Source of the DNA: Notospermus geniculatus
Taxonomy: Eukaryota > Nemertea > Pilidiophora > Heteronemertea > Lineidae
Reading direction: 5' to 3'
DNA: 64,000 nucleotides
Assembly (NCBI GenBank): GCA_002633025.1
Contig: NMRB01001062.1
Coordinates: 1 to 64,000 of the forward strand
Within the stretch, counting starts at the first letter, position 1; every line of letters begins with the position of its first letter. Below the pieces are notes generated by a model. The model was not told the origin of the DNA. It searched no databases and was given only the letters and a program-made list of their open reading frames with translations. Shown piece by piece: positions 46,079-56,330 of the stretch. Both the position numbers and the translations under genes were made by a program.

Positions 46079-46261
46079 GGGGGGGATGTCCAGGGGTAAG
46101 TGTCCGGAGGGGGGTAAATGTCCAGGGGGTAATGTCCTGATACCCTTACACCTCTAACAACCAATAATCATAGCATTGCAGTGTTGACATGAGTTTTAAA
46201 AATGCTTACGGGAGGTGTCAGACCTCCCGTAAGTTTACGCAGGCCGACGCTCCTTTATGTA

Positions 46262-46487
46262 TATTAAGGTGGCTTTGTGAATAGACCGTAACCTCTACGG
46301 GGATGTTTACGGTACCGTAACTCCTTACGGTGGCTCTGTGAATAGGACGTAAGCAATTTACAGGACACTTTACGCAAATATGTAAAGTTACGGTTCGTTT
46401 GTGAATACCACGTATCTAGTTACGGAATGTTTACGGTACCGTAAGTCCTTACGGAGGCTTTGTGAATAAGGTCCCAGATCTATCAGA
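46262..46487. mobile_element. MITE truncating the kinase fragment
   Basis: Left ggtggctttgtgaata and right aaagcc-type sequences in reverse sense, with internal inverted taccgtaa and ttacggta words. A perfect short hairpin (cttacgggaggt, acctcccgtaag) lies just outside at 46204-46234. Its right edge is where the kinase frame ends. Confidence 0.55.
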
Positions 46488-47511
46488 AATTTGTACTCTT
46501 TGCTGTATTTCTTTATGATATGGATATTTTCTGTTTGGGTTTACCAAACAGAAAAGGATCATTCCACATGACCACATATCTGCACACTGCAATTCAGAGA
46601 TGGTCATGCTTTGTCCCTCTTTAGCGTCTAGTATTTCTGGAGCCATAAAAGCAGGCGATCCTCGTTGTAGGTTTCGAGTTGCATTGTGTAGAGCACTATT
46701 AGTCTGTATCAGCGTTGCTCGGCTCTCCCCAAAATCTGTAATTTTTGCCTAAATGGGCTGCGAGTGCCATAGACGGTTTCTTGATGCTTCAGACAGAGGT
46801 ACATAATGTACATTGGACACTAGCACATTGTCAGGCTTTAAATCACGATGGGCGATTGCCTCCATATTTGGAGGTAATTTAGTCCACTGGCTACATCCCT
46901 GCCGATGAACCAGGCCAAATGCTCAAATCCATTGCAGTCGTAACCATCGACGAGCGTCAAAAAATCTTTTAAGGAAGAAACTCTACTGTTTATGTTCATT
47001 GGTGATAAATCAAATCTTACATACTCCAGAAGAAAACCTGGGCCCAGTTTCACAAAGAATCTTAAGTCTAAAGTTTGACTTAAGTCATCATGTGACCAGG
47101 TTTCAGCAAATCAGATGGCTTCATTTCAGACTTAAGTTTTTTCTTAGACTTAAGATTCTTTGTGCAACTGGGCCCACGTCTTGATGGCAGGACCATGCAA
47201 AAATCTTCACAAATGCTGTGGAAGTGGACAATGTTCGGATGGTCTAAGTCATGCAGTAACCTTGCTTCTTTAATAAAAGTTCTAATACTTCCAGTGTCAC
47301 TGTCATCCAATAGCTCTTTCAAAACAAGATGTTCTCCATTCTTCTTGCAAATGCGTATCTGGCCGTAACTCCCACTCCCTAATATGTCCAATTTCTCTAA
47401 GCTATTAACGTTGCATTTTGGTAAGTCTTTGGTTAATCGGTCCAACAGGGCCTTGCGTTGCAATGCCTTGACATTCACTGCCCTTTCGGGCAAGGCTGGA
47501 ATCTTGAACAT
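46470..47511 (-). pseudogene. Protein kinase domain, broken by insertions
   Basis: The minus strand reads through most kinase landmarks. From ATG 47511: the glycine loop GSGSYGQ, the lysine context LVLKEL, and the helix-C glutamate FIKEARLLHDLDHPNIVHF. After a 136-bp MITE: GFLLEYVRFDL and the SGLNYL helix. After a frame change near 46880: HRDLKPDN. A stop at 46749-46751, then KITDFGESRA, GSPAFMAPEIL and ADMWSCGMILFCL. All catalytic residues (K, HRD, DFG, APE) are present. The family looks Ser/Thr or TKL-like (HRDLKPDN, GSPAFMAPE). With one insertion, one frameshift, one stop and a truncated C-lobe this is a pseudogene, unless unseen splicing removes the damage. Confidence 0.85.
47040..47175. 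mobile_element. 136-bp hairpin MITE inside the kinase fragment
   Basis: gggcccagtttcacaaagaat pairs with attctttgtgcaactgggccc, and cttaagtctaa pairs with ttagacttaag. Taking it out rejoins the kinase hinge region. Confidence 0.85.
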
Positions 47512-47724
47512 AATTCTGAAAATATAATAAAAATACACTGTACAGTATATGAATTGACTACCATTACCAGACTGGCCAGTGTTATATACATGTAGATTTC
47601 AGAAGGGCATGGTGCAAACTTTGTGAAAAGGGCACTTCAATGTAGAAAATGGCACTTTTCATTCGCGACATTTCTTCTAACGGAATTTGAAAAGCTAAAA
47701 AGTTTTCGACCAAAAAGGGTTAAA

Positions 47725-49320
47725 TATGATAATGGTCCATGGACTATGTGCTCACCAGGGTGAACGTACCAGAAAAACAAATGACACATGTTAAATCGAA
47801 ATGTTCCAAGGTCATGTACATGTATCCTCGTTAGATGCACCTGATGAAAAATTGGAGAAAATGCAGTTACAGTTCAGGAGTTACTGCACTTTGAGCTTTG
47901 GTTTTGGCCACCTGGTGGCCAAGCGGAGAATCGAATCGGACCGAAAAGTGGTGTCATAGGTCATCTGGCATAGGGGTGTATATGTACCAAGTTTCAAGTC
48001 AATAGCCCTGGCAGTTACGAAACGCGCCACCAAATGACTAAATTTTGAACTTTGACCTCTGTGACCTTGAAAAGTACGTCAAATCAAAACCCCTTACTTA
48101 TGTTATGCATCCTCGTTAGAAGCACCAATGATAAAAATTTGGAGAGGATCCAGTCATTAGTTCATGAGTTATTGCACTTTTTGTGTTTTTGGTTTCCGCC
48201 ACCTGGTGGCCAAGCTAAGAGTCAAATCGGCAAACTGTACACAGTGCCGAATTTCTACGCAATATCGACACTGTCATCGATCGGCATCCGCCATTTTGAT
48301 TTTTGCGGCCGCGGATGGATATGTGATCAGGCCTCGCATATCACAACCATGACACTCCGCGCCCCAGAACTTTGCGCGTAAACAACACTATATTCATGCC
48401 TAAGCCCCTCCTTGCAATCTATGTGTCACAATTTCGAAATAAATACAATAAATATACATTTCCCTGAACTTTATGAAGTGGAATAAGTGTATAACGTCTG
48501 GGAGATGTTTGGTCACGTGGGTAAACAAAATGCACGCGTTCATGGACTACTTTGGTCTCAGAATAACTGAAAAACCTCGAGATATTTTGCCACAAAATGA
48601 TTATGCTTTACAAATATCTTTATCATGTCTTGCATCTAAGCCTCATTTTGACCTAGGCAGGCCTATAATAATATAATTTATGTCTTCCTGTGGACGTATA
48701 ACCGTGCACTATCTACTGCGCATGGCGACGCTTGTTTATTGAGTGAAGGGTCGACCGCTTTACAATGGTAAGGAATCCTTACACATATTATTGCGCTGCA
48801 CTTCTTTTCAACATGGCGGTGGCTGATCGATACTAGAGGGTGTTATTCGTAACGCCCTCTAGTGTCAAGAATGTCAAATCGGACCAAAACATGCGGTCAT
48901 AGGTCATCTGACCTAGGGGTATATATGTACCAAATTTCAGGCCAATAGCACCTGCGGTTACGAAACGTGCCACTCAAAGGCAAAATTTCGAACTTTGACC
49001 CCTGTGACCTTGAAAAGTAGGTCAAACCAAAAACCCGTTATATATGTAATGTACCCTCATTAGATACACCTATGATAAAAATTTGGAGGTGACCCAGTCA
49101 TTAGTTCAGGAGTTATTGAACTTTTTTGTTTTTGGTTTCCGCCACCTGGTGGCCAAACTAAGAGTCGAATCGGACCGAAACTTGGTGTCATAGGTCATCT
49201 GACCTAGGGGTATATATCTTCCAAGTTTCAGATCAATAGCTCCAGCGGTTACGAAACGTGCCCTGCTAACGGACGACGGACGCAGACCGACAACAAGAGC
49301 TCACCCCAGGTGAGCTAAAA
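47725..49320. repeat. Tandem array of the roughly 285-bp unit, copy 2
   Basis: The same architecture as 1205-2316: a tccatgga start block, units with ccacctggtggccaa and accttgaaaagtaggtcaaa, and an end with ctaacggacgacggac and caggtgagctaaaaa. It is longer because of an insertion at 48231-48882. Confidence 0.8.
48231..48882. mobile_element. 650-bp insertion with 10-bp direct repeats
   Basis: gtcaaatcgg flanks both sides (48221-48230 and 48873-48882) inside a tandem-array unit that is otherwise continuous. No terminal inverted repeats are seen, so a retroposed sequence is possible. The interior includes a palindromic patch (gagggtgttattcgtaacgccctc) and a GC-rich ttttgcggccgcgg stretch. No coding frame is recognised. 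Confidence 0.55.
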
Positions 49321-49658
49321 ATCCGCACCCACCACTGCCCAACTTCCAGCACCTCATTTTCGAATGTCCCAAGGTAGGCCCTTTCCAGAAATACTCATCA
49401 GACAACTGGTCATTTCCGGTAAATAAATGGCCCCTGGCTCTTGGACTATTATATCTAGGCCATTTTAGAGTGGCGCCGCGCCATGCCCCCAAAAGGGGGC
49501 GCCTTTGTGCCCTTTTAACCCCCTAGAGTGCCATGCCCCTAAAAAAAATTCTTTTTTTAGGTTAAGCCGAAGGATTGGCCTACCCCCAGACCCTTGGTCA
49601 TGGTCCCTTGGTCGTATCACCTTAGAAACTGGCTTAAATTGGCTGTATATAGAGCAAT
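49321..49658. other. Intergenic, no gene seen
   Basis: Contains cccaaaagggggcgcc-type GC-rich sequence and an A-run. Nothing is supported. Confidence 0.35.
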
Positions 49659-50378
49659 CAGGGTTTCCGCCAGAAAAAAAATGGGGGGATGGACCAAAAA
49701 AATTTTTTTTATTTTTTTCAAAAATTTTTTTTCAAAAAAAAATTTTCAAAAAAAATTGGGGGGGGGGGATTTTTTTAAATTTGGATTTTTAAGTCCCAGA
49801 AACGCGATTTCCAGACATCTTCAGCGTGATTTGCCGGGAATTCACTGCTGCTCATGGTGTCGGTTGTTATGAAAATGCATTTGCCAGACGAAATATAACT
49901 TATTAAAAAAAAGAAAGAAAAAAACTAAAATAGAAATAAATTTGAATGAGTGATGAGAAATTAAGTTAGTGCTTTCATGTGTCAGATAATCATGTAATAG
50001 TGCTATCTGAGTCTTGATTGAAGTGAGCACATGTGTAAATCACACATGGACTGCAAGATGACATGATGGTATAATAATATGATGTTTTGAAGGAAAAAAA
50101 AGACAATATTTAAAGAAGAAAAAATCCTTTCTTTCTGAAAAATTTGGGGATGGATTTATCTCCAAATAATTTTCTTGGGGATGGAATAGGAGCTGTCAGC
50201 GAATTAACCACTAGGTGTCACTACGGCCCAATTCAATGCATCTAGCGGACCCAGTCATTATCGATCGAGCAGCAATCATGTAGATTTTCCTGTACATTGG
50301 TCCGCTAAGACTTTGCTGCCATCTGTTGGCAATATGCGCGGCTGACTGCTCCTATTCTCCCCTCTGGCAGAAACCCTG
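49659..50378. mobile_element. 720-bp TIR element
   Basis: The ends cagggtttccgccag and ctggcagaaaccctg are inverted with one mismatch, and gcaat lies on both sides. Long A/T homopolymers (49672-49765) and a G-run fill the left half. No transposase. Confidence 0.6.
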
Positions 50379-51311
50379 GCAATGGCCTTATTTTGTACTT
50401 TGACCCCCATATTCCTACATGTCCTTTTTTACTTGGCCTTCCAACATTGGTACAAGTTCTCGTGCATGCACAACAGAAGTAGGCTATGCGGAGTAGGCCC
50501 TATGCCCAATAATGGCAATGGCATGTGTCGCACACATCATATCATCAATCATGCATGTCATCCTTTCGCATGCTTAGCCTCCAGGCGCGCGGCATAGGCG
50601 CATGGGGCAGGCCGGTGCATGAACATGACATTTGCATGATGAGTGCACGAAGTGTGCATGCGCATTACACTACCAGGCCTAGCCTAGGCCTACGCAGCGG
50701 CATCATGAATGATCACGATGATTGCTCACTTACTAGTTGTGTTGACAGTGATCGCATGAAAATAAACTACCCCAAAGTACATGAGTGTACTGAATACAAC
50801 ATCAGTGTACTCACCTATCAATGAATTGGTAAAGCTCTGAATATCTGTTTATCAATCATTCATAAATTCGCGCGAACAAAACTATGCGATCGTGCTACAT
50901 GTGATACGGTACCGTAATGTACGTCATCACCGAGGGAGCGATCGCACCTGTCCATGATACCACGAATTTTACAAATTACAAATTAAAAATTAAAAATCAG
51001 TTTATTGTTCAGTAAAGAAATGTTACATACCGGTTTCTTTTTAGGATGAAAAATACAATAAACATTGTTCATCCATAGGCATATAGGCCCAACACACAAC
51101 CCTGTTTGTGTACTTCAATGTGATCAAGCAAGTTGACACTGCTTGTGATGGCAGGGACATGGCACATGTCTTTTAATTGACAACACCGGTGTCTGAAATT
51201 CCTTGAATTCTTTGAGGAAAGTACCTCGGAGCTCTTCCATAGACTGAACATGACAAAATCCCGGCCTACAAAATATGAAATCCAACTTCATACTCGCATG
51301 TACCAACCTTT
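50379..51311. other. Intergenic, no gene seen
   Basis: Some taggcct words, catgcatg words and an A/T-rich aaattaaaaat stretch near 50975. No gene is supported. Confidence 0.4.
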
Positions 51312-51548
51312 CTTAGTTTTCTACTAGGGTCTTAGTTTTATAGTTGTTGGGCTCACAGTTTTCTACCTGGGTCTTAGTTTTATAGTTGTAGGGCTCACAG
51401 TTTTCTACTAGGGTCTTAGTTTTATAGTTGTAGGGCTCACAGTTTTCTACCTTGGTCTTAGTTTTATAGTTGTAGGGCTCACAGTTTTCTACTAGGGCCT
51501 TAGTTTTATAGTTGTAGGGCTCACAGTTTTCTACCTGGGTCTTAGTTT
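51312..51548. repeat. Minisatellite, left part (about 43-bp unit)
   Basis: Units read ggtcttagttttatagttg plus tagggctcacagttttctac. The array is split by the LTR element and continues at 59758-59876, ending with ggtcttagttttatagacac and cctgg. An opposite-orientation relative lies at 52950-53172. Confidence 0.85.
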
Positions 51549-52039
51549 TGTCACGCTATTTCGCTTTTATGGCAGAAAGAATAGAAAGAATAAGATAATT
51601 TGAACACCTCAATGATTTTCATAGAAACTCTCAGTGTTTATTTCACACGCCAAATCACAAGGCGCATGAGAGACATCATGAAACTTACAGATGAAAATTA
51701 CAAAAGGATAACAGATTATCCTATAGGCCTACATAACACTGTGGGCTACCCGTCGAGGGTTATTAGAATTACTCTCGACGTATGACCGCCATTTTTCCAA
51801 TCGCTTCGCGAGGAGTTTTGCTCACTGTGACCAGTAGAGTGTAATTCACGGCTTCATTTTCAGCAGGTTTGTGGAGAAAATTGTCAACACACGTCTGTAC
51901 TTGTCTTTTCTCTGCAAATTGCCTATGAGCCGCGTAATTTGCCTTTGAAAATATCGATGAAGTCGAGGGTTTTTCACACGGGCGTCGAGGGTGATTAAAA
52001 CGGTCACTTCCTTGCCGTCGAGGTTAATTCAACAATAGA

Positions 52040-52829
52040 GAGGTTAAGATCTTGAACGCGAACGACAAACGTGAACGGGAATGACGTCATTGTCGTTCCC
52101 GTGAAAAATTCCCGTATATCTGGTTAAGAAGTGAATTAACCAGGAACGTGAACGCCGTCTATTGTTTAAGTAATTGGGCGTGCACTGTACGTGTGTTGCG
52201 AACAATGGTAGTTTATACTGGTACAATCTCCGACGCTGAGGTCAGACGGTTTCATCTTACTGGACTCTGGCACCTGCAGGTCCGGACTATTTCAGCGGAG
52301 GATCGTATAATAGGTCACAGTGGTTTCCAGTAATGCAAATGGAATTGAAGTATTTCATGGTTTTATCCACAAACGAAACCCATGCGACCCAATTTAATTC
52401 TCGTTCGTCTGCCACGTTCAAACGACAAATCGCCTGTTTCTACGTTCACCTCTTCCGAGAACGCAATCGGGTGGCGAGAAGCAGTGACGCAATGCCAGAC
52501 TTTATTGGCCACGGTTAGTAGTTATGCAATGGGAACAGTGTTGCTGGCATAATTGAGTGTGGCCGAACTGACCCATCTACAAACATTACATGATGCCTAT
52601 TGGATTGATTCCTTGAATATGGGGTTCACAGCCAAGACCTCCATAAGAAGATCTGTCTAGGCTATTCATTCGGATCACCTGAGCTCAACACCTCCTTCTG
52701 GACAATAGATTTAGGAAGAGGAATTCCTGTACAAGAAACGGCGTTCAAACGCGAGTGGGTTTGTCACGTGGCTGCCTACTGACGTCACTCGCGTTCATGT
52801 TTGCCGTTCGCGTTCAGGATCTTAACCTC
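52040..52829. mobile_element. 790-bp TIR element nested in the CACTG element
   Basis: gaggttaagatcttgaacgcg pairs with cgcgttcaggatcttaacctc. Sub-terminal gaacgtgaacg-type words are repeated (gaacgacaaacgtgaacggg, then aggaacgtgaacgcc). Confidence 0.75.
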
Positions 52830-52949
52830 ACTATCGAGGGTGATTCACTAGAACTTGGCTCAAGCATTATTTCAGTTTCTTTTTCACTGCTCGTTCTATT
52901 TTTTTAATTCGACGCTTGGAGTCAGAATTGGTTTAGAGGGTTTAGGCTG

Positions 52950-53172
52950 GGTGTCTACAAAACTAAGACCTAAGACCCAAAGGCCTAAGACCCAAGTAGA
53001 AAACTAACAACCCGACCACTATAAAACTAAGACCCAAGTAGAAAACTAAGAACCCGACTATTATAAAACTAAGACCCTACTCTAAAACTAAGAACGCGAA
53101 TACTATAAAACTAAGACCCTACTATAAAACTAAGAACCCGACTGCTATAAAACTAAGACCCTAGTAGAAAAC
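52950..53172. repeat. Minisatellite, inverted relative of 51312/59758
   Basis: Units read actataaaactaagaccc plus tagtagaaaactaagaacc. The left end gggtgtctacaaaactaaga is the complement of the right end of the other array (tcttagttttatagacaccc). Confidence 0.85.
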
Positions 53173-54079
53173 GGTTGTCAGACAAATGCAGACCAGCAGA
53201 CTGCAGACTGCAGACCTATGGGCGGTTTTTCCGCAAAAAAAGTAGACGTTGACAAAACAGAGACCGAGGTTACAAAATCAGAGACGTGCTTTTTAACAAA
53301 ACATGTTTAGCTGTGATTTGGAGTCGTTCATTAATGTGACGTTGGGTGGCGCCCGGTGCACTTAAAGGTGAAGAAAAGGCCTTATATACCCCCGTGCAGA
53401 CAAATTTTAATGAGGTCGAATTTGGTTGGATGTTAGTGCAATAGAGTCCAATTATCGGACGGAGTATCTATTTCGGACGGACGCATATTCTGAGCTTGTG
53501 CACACCACTGATCACGTTACACGATTTTTTTTTAACTAGGTCAAAGATAAAAAATAGAATCTTAATTCTTTAATATCTCTACAACGGTAAGTCGTATGAT
53601 TCTGGGACCCACTTTTTTGGAATCCTTGACCCATGTATACCTTAGGTTTAGGTTTTGGTGGAGATCGGAAAGAGGGTCGAAATTTTTAAAAAATCCAAAA
53701 TCCAAAAAATCCCACGCTCCGTGCAGAGCTTCTTATCTGTGTTCCATAGTGCCAGGGTATTCCCAAGATGCCTATTTAAGAATGAATTGTGTAACTCAAA
53801 AATGTAGGCTAATAGGCTGCATGAACCAACCCTAACCCAAAACCACACACTAGACCTATCCACTCCCCTGTTTTTGCAAAACTACCGTACCCTTACACTT
53901 AGGCCTAGGCCTACCGCGTCTTCGACCCTTGCCAGATGCTGTGTGTATGTTGTTTGGCATAAAAATAGCGGGCGGGCCTGGAGACCATGACATCACAAAC
54001 AGTATTCATGAAAACATTGCTTGGTGCGGTATAATCACAACCCTCAGAACCTTAAAGGCAATATAATTATTTTGGATGA
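53173..54079. other. Interior of the CACTG element, no gene
   Basis: A gggcggtttttccgcaaaaaa word recalls the one at 31783. Nothing coding is supported; short frames here lack family features. Confidence 0.4.
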
Positions 54080-55248
54080 ATTACCCTCTCTAATGCGAAT
54101 AACCCTCGACGTCAATGTGAATCACCCTCTTTGCAGAAAATGTGGCGGGAGAAAAACCCTCGACTTCATCGATGTTTTCAAAGGCAAATTACGCGCGATT
54201 TGCAGAGAAAAGACAAGTACAGACGTGTGTGTGACAATTTTCTCTACAAACCTGCTGAAAATGAAGCCGTGAATTACTCTACTGGTCACAGTGAGCAAAA
54301 ATCCTCGCGAATCGACTGGGAAAATGGCGGCCATACGTCGAGGGTAATTCTAATAACCCTCGACGGGTAGCCCACAGTGATAAGAAAGGTCTTCCAATCC
54401 AGAGCCGTGGCGCGTGCAGACGGGGCGAATTGGTGTGTGCAGCGGAGCCGTGGAGTGGGCAGCAAAAAGGGGTCCAAATTCAATGAAAACATCGGCAAAA
54501 ACGGTTCTACCTTAATTTGAAAATCTTCACGTTGTGTGACGGATGCGAGTGAATTCGGAAGATGTCAATCAATCGACGAATCAGTCCTAAGGGGAAAAGT
54601 CCTATGCTCTGGGGGTTCACGGCGGTTGCGGCGGTCGTTTCTCTGAGCCGTTTCTCTCTCAAGGATGACGTGTGCTTCAGCTTTTATACTCCAGGAATCA
54701 AAGTAGTTCAGAACCCTGACGTTGGAATTCTACGCACACCAAACATTACTAATTTGTGCACTGTAAGCTTAAAAATTGCACTCTTAAACTTCCTTATAAG
54801 GTTTGACATGAATTAACATAAATTGTGCGCCTAACACAATCACTAATGAGAGGTCACCCTTAAGTTGACGTCATGGTCATGACCTAGATTTGAATGCAGC
54901 GCCGCGCAGACGAAACGTTGAGTGGCGTAATACGGAACACGGTGACGTCACGAAACACAACAAAGGAGAGTTTTGGAAATATGCCAACTCGCGACCGTGG
55001 GCCTACAAAGATACCAATTTAGCTAAAGATAAGTCATGACAATCACTAAATAAGATTATGAATGAAAAGTTCTCTGAATCACGAAATAATGAAGCTACAT
55101 TCGTAGTTTGAAATAACAACAAGAAGGAAGAATTGGTAGGTTGTCGAGTCGCTAGGCCTACGCCGGTACACACACACGCATGCATTACCATACAAATGTA
55201 CACAACGTATGTACACAGAGGATGCATTGCAATCCTCAGATCACCACA

Positions 55249-55264
55249 TTACCCCCTTCTTCTT
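55249..55264 (-). other. Polypurine tract of the retroelement
   Basis: In element sense aagaagaagggggtaa directly precedes the 3' LTR, which starts tgtggtgatc. This is the usual plus-strand primer site. Confidence 0.7.
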
Positions 55265-56330
55265 AAAAATTGACGTCCTCGTCAATAATTCAAATATTAA
55301 CATACAAGAAATTACGTTATAAAACTGTCAAACGAACAAGCCTTGGGCGGCATTAAAAATTGAACAGGTCCGCTTTAACATACTGCGACGTAACACTGAC
55401 ATGGCTGAACTATAGAGTCTGTTTCTCCACGAATATGCATAGTGCGTATTATAAATAACATTAACGATCATAATAAAGTGCCAGTTCATAATCATAGAAA
55501 ACTTTAGAATTGTCCGTTCCTACGAATGACTGTACTTCCACTAAAGCTGTCTTTCCTTCGTCCTGGGATATCTTGACGTCACCAATGAGGTCGGCGGGTC
55601 CGGGCGGGCTTCCTTCTAGAACATTTTCTTCATCTTTAATCTCCGTAATGAACAACAATTTCTCTTATCTCAAGGGCCCCAACAATTTCTAATTCTGTCT
55701 CTTCAAAGTTGGTAGTCATCGAAATGTTTGACGGTTTCTGTTCGTTGGTGATATTTGGGTCTCTTACGCCTTAACTATCAACACATCTCATTCAGCATCT
55801 ACTACTGGGATTTCGTTGTGCTCTATATTCCTCCATACTGACATAACAACTTGATCTGTGGAGTCAGGGGTTACGGGAAATCACTGGTCACCAGAGTATC
55901 CGTCTTTAACTAAAAATGATCTGTACTATTTACAAACTAAAAATGATCTCTACTACTTGACGTAACAATTGGATCTGTGGAGTCAGGGGTTACAGGAAAT
56001 CCCTGATCACCAGAGTATCCACTGAGTCCTTGGCGTCAGGTGTCTTCAATGATCTGCACCACTTTTCCCAAGGTACCGGTACTCTCTTTCCCCGCTTCGG
56101 GTCTCCAAAACTCTCCCTCTCTAGGCGCGCCTAAACTAATACCACTAACAATCACTAGCACAACCAAAGTCACCGGTCTTAATCTCTTTCTCTATCGGCG
56201 TAAGAGTGTGTGGCTTCGCAAAAGTATCCTTCATCGTGTACTCTATTCACATCAAAATTGGGCCGATCTTCAAACTAATGTCTAGTGTCTGCAAAAATCC
56301 CGACCGTTTCCCGACACTCAGGCACGGTCC
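55265..56330 (-). other. Retroelement interior between gag and the polypurine tract
   Basis: About 1.07 kb where pol should be. No reverse transcriptase or integrase motif is seen on either strand. A roughly 57-bp sequence (ctgtggagtcaggggttac) is duplicated at 55848-55905 and 55966-56022. One minus frame (55658-55461, LEGSPPGPADLIGDV) is unrecognised and may be a remnant. Confidence 0.5.

Larger units (their letters stand above)
51737..54379. mobile_element. CACTG-ended element with about 230-300-bp inverted repeats
   Basis: Ends cactgtgggctacccgtcga and tcgacgggtagcccacagtg. ATAA flanks both sides. The arms share ttcattttcagcaggttt, cgatgaagtcgagggttttt and several ccctcgacg words. The interior has another TIR element (52040-52829) and a minisatellite (52950-53172). 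No transposase is recognised. Confidence 0.85.
51549..55248 (-). repeat. 3' LTR of the retroelement, interrupted
   Basis: Homologous to the 5' LTR in blocks 51549-51735, 54400-54742 and 55193-55248. Between them are a CACTG element (51737-54379), a short stretch (54380-54400) absent from the 5' LTR, and about 450 bp (54743-55192) that are either an insert here or a deletion in the 5' copy, with caaa microhomology at the junction. Confidence 0.8.

Noticed and set aside
45835-46164. Frames across the second gap
   Set aside because: Mostly N, with a minisatellite at the edge.
55461-55658. Possible pol or env remnant on the minus strand
   Set aside because: No reverse transcriptase, integrase or envelope motif is seen. 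It is left as unrecognised interior sequence.
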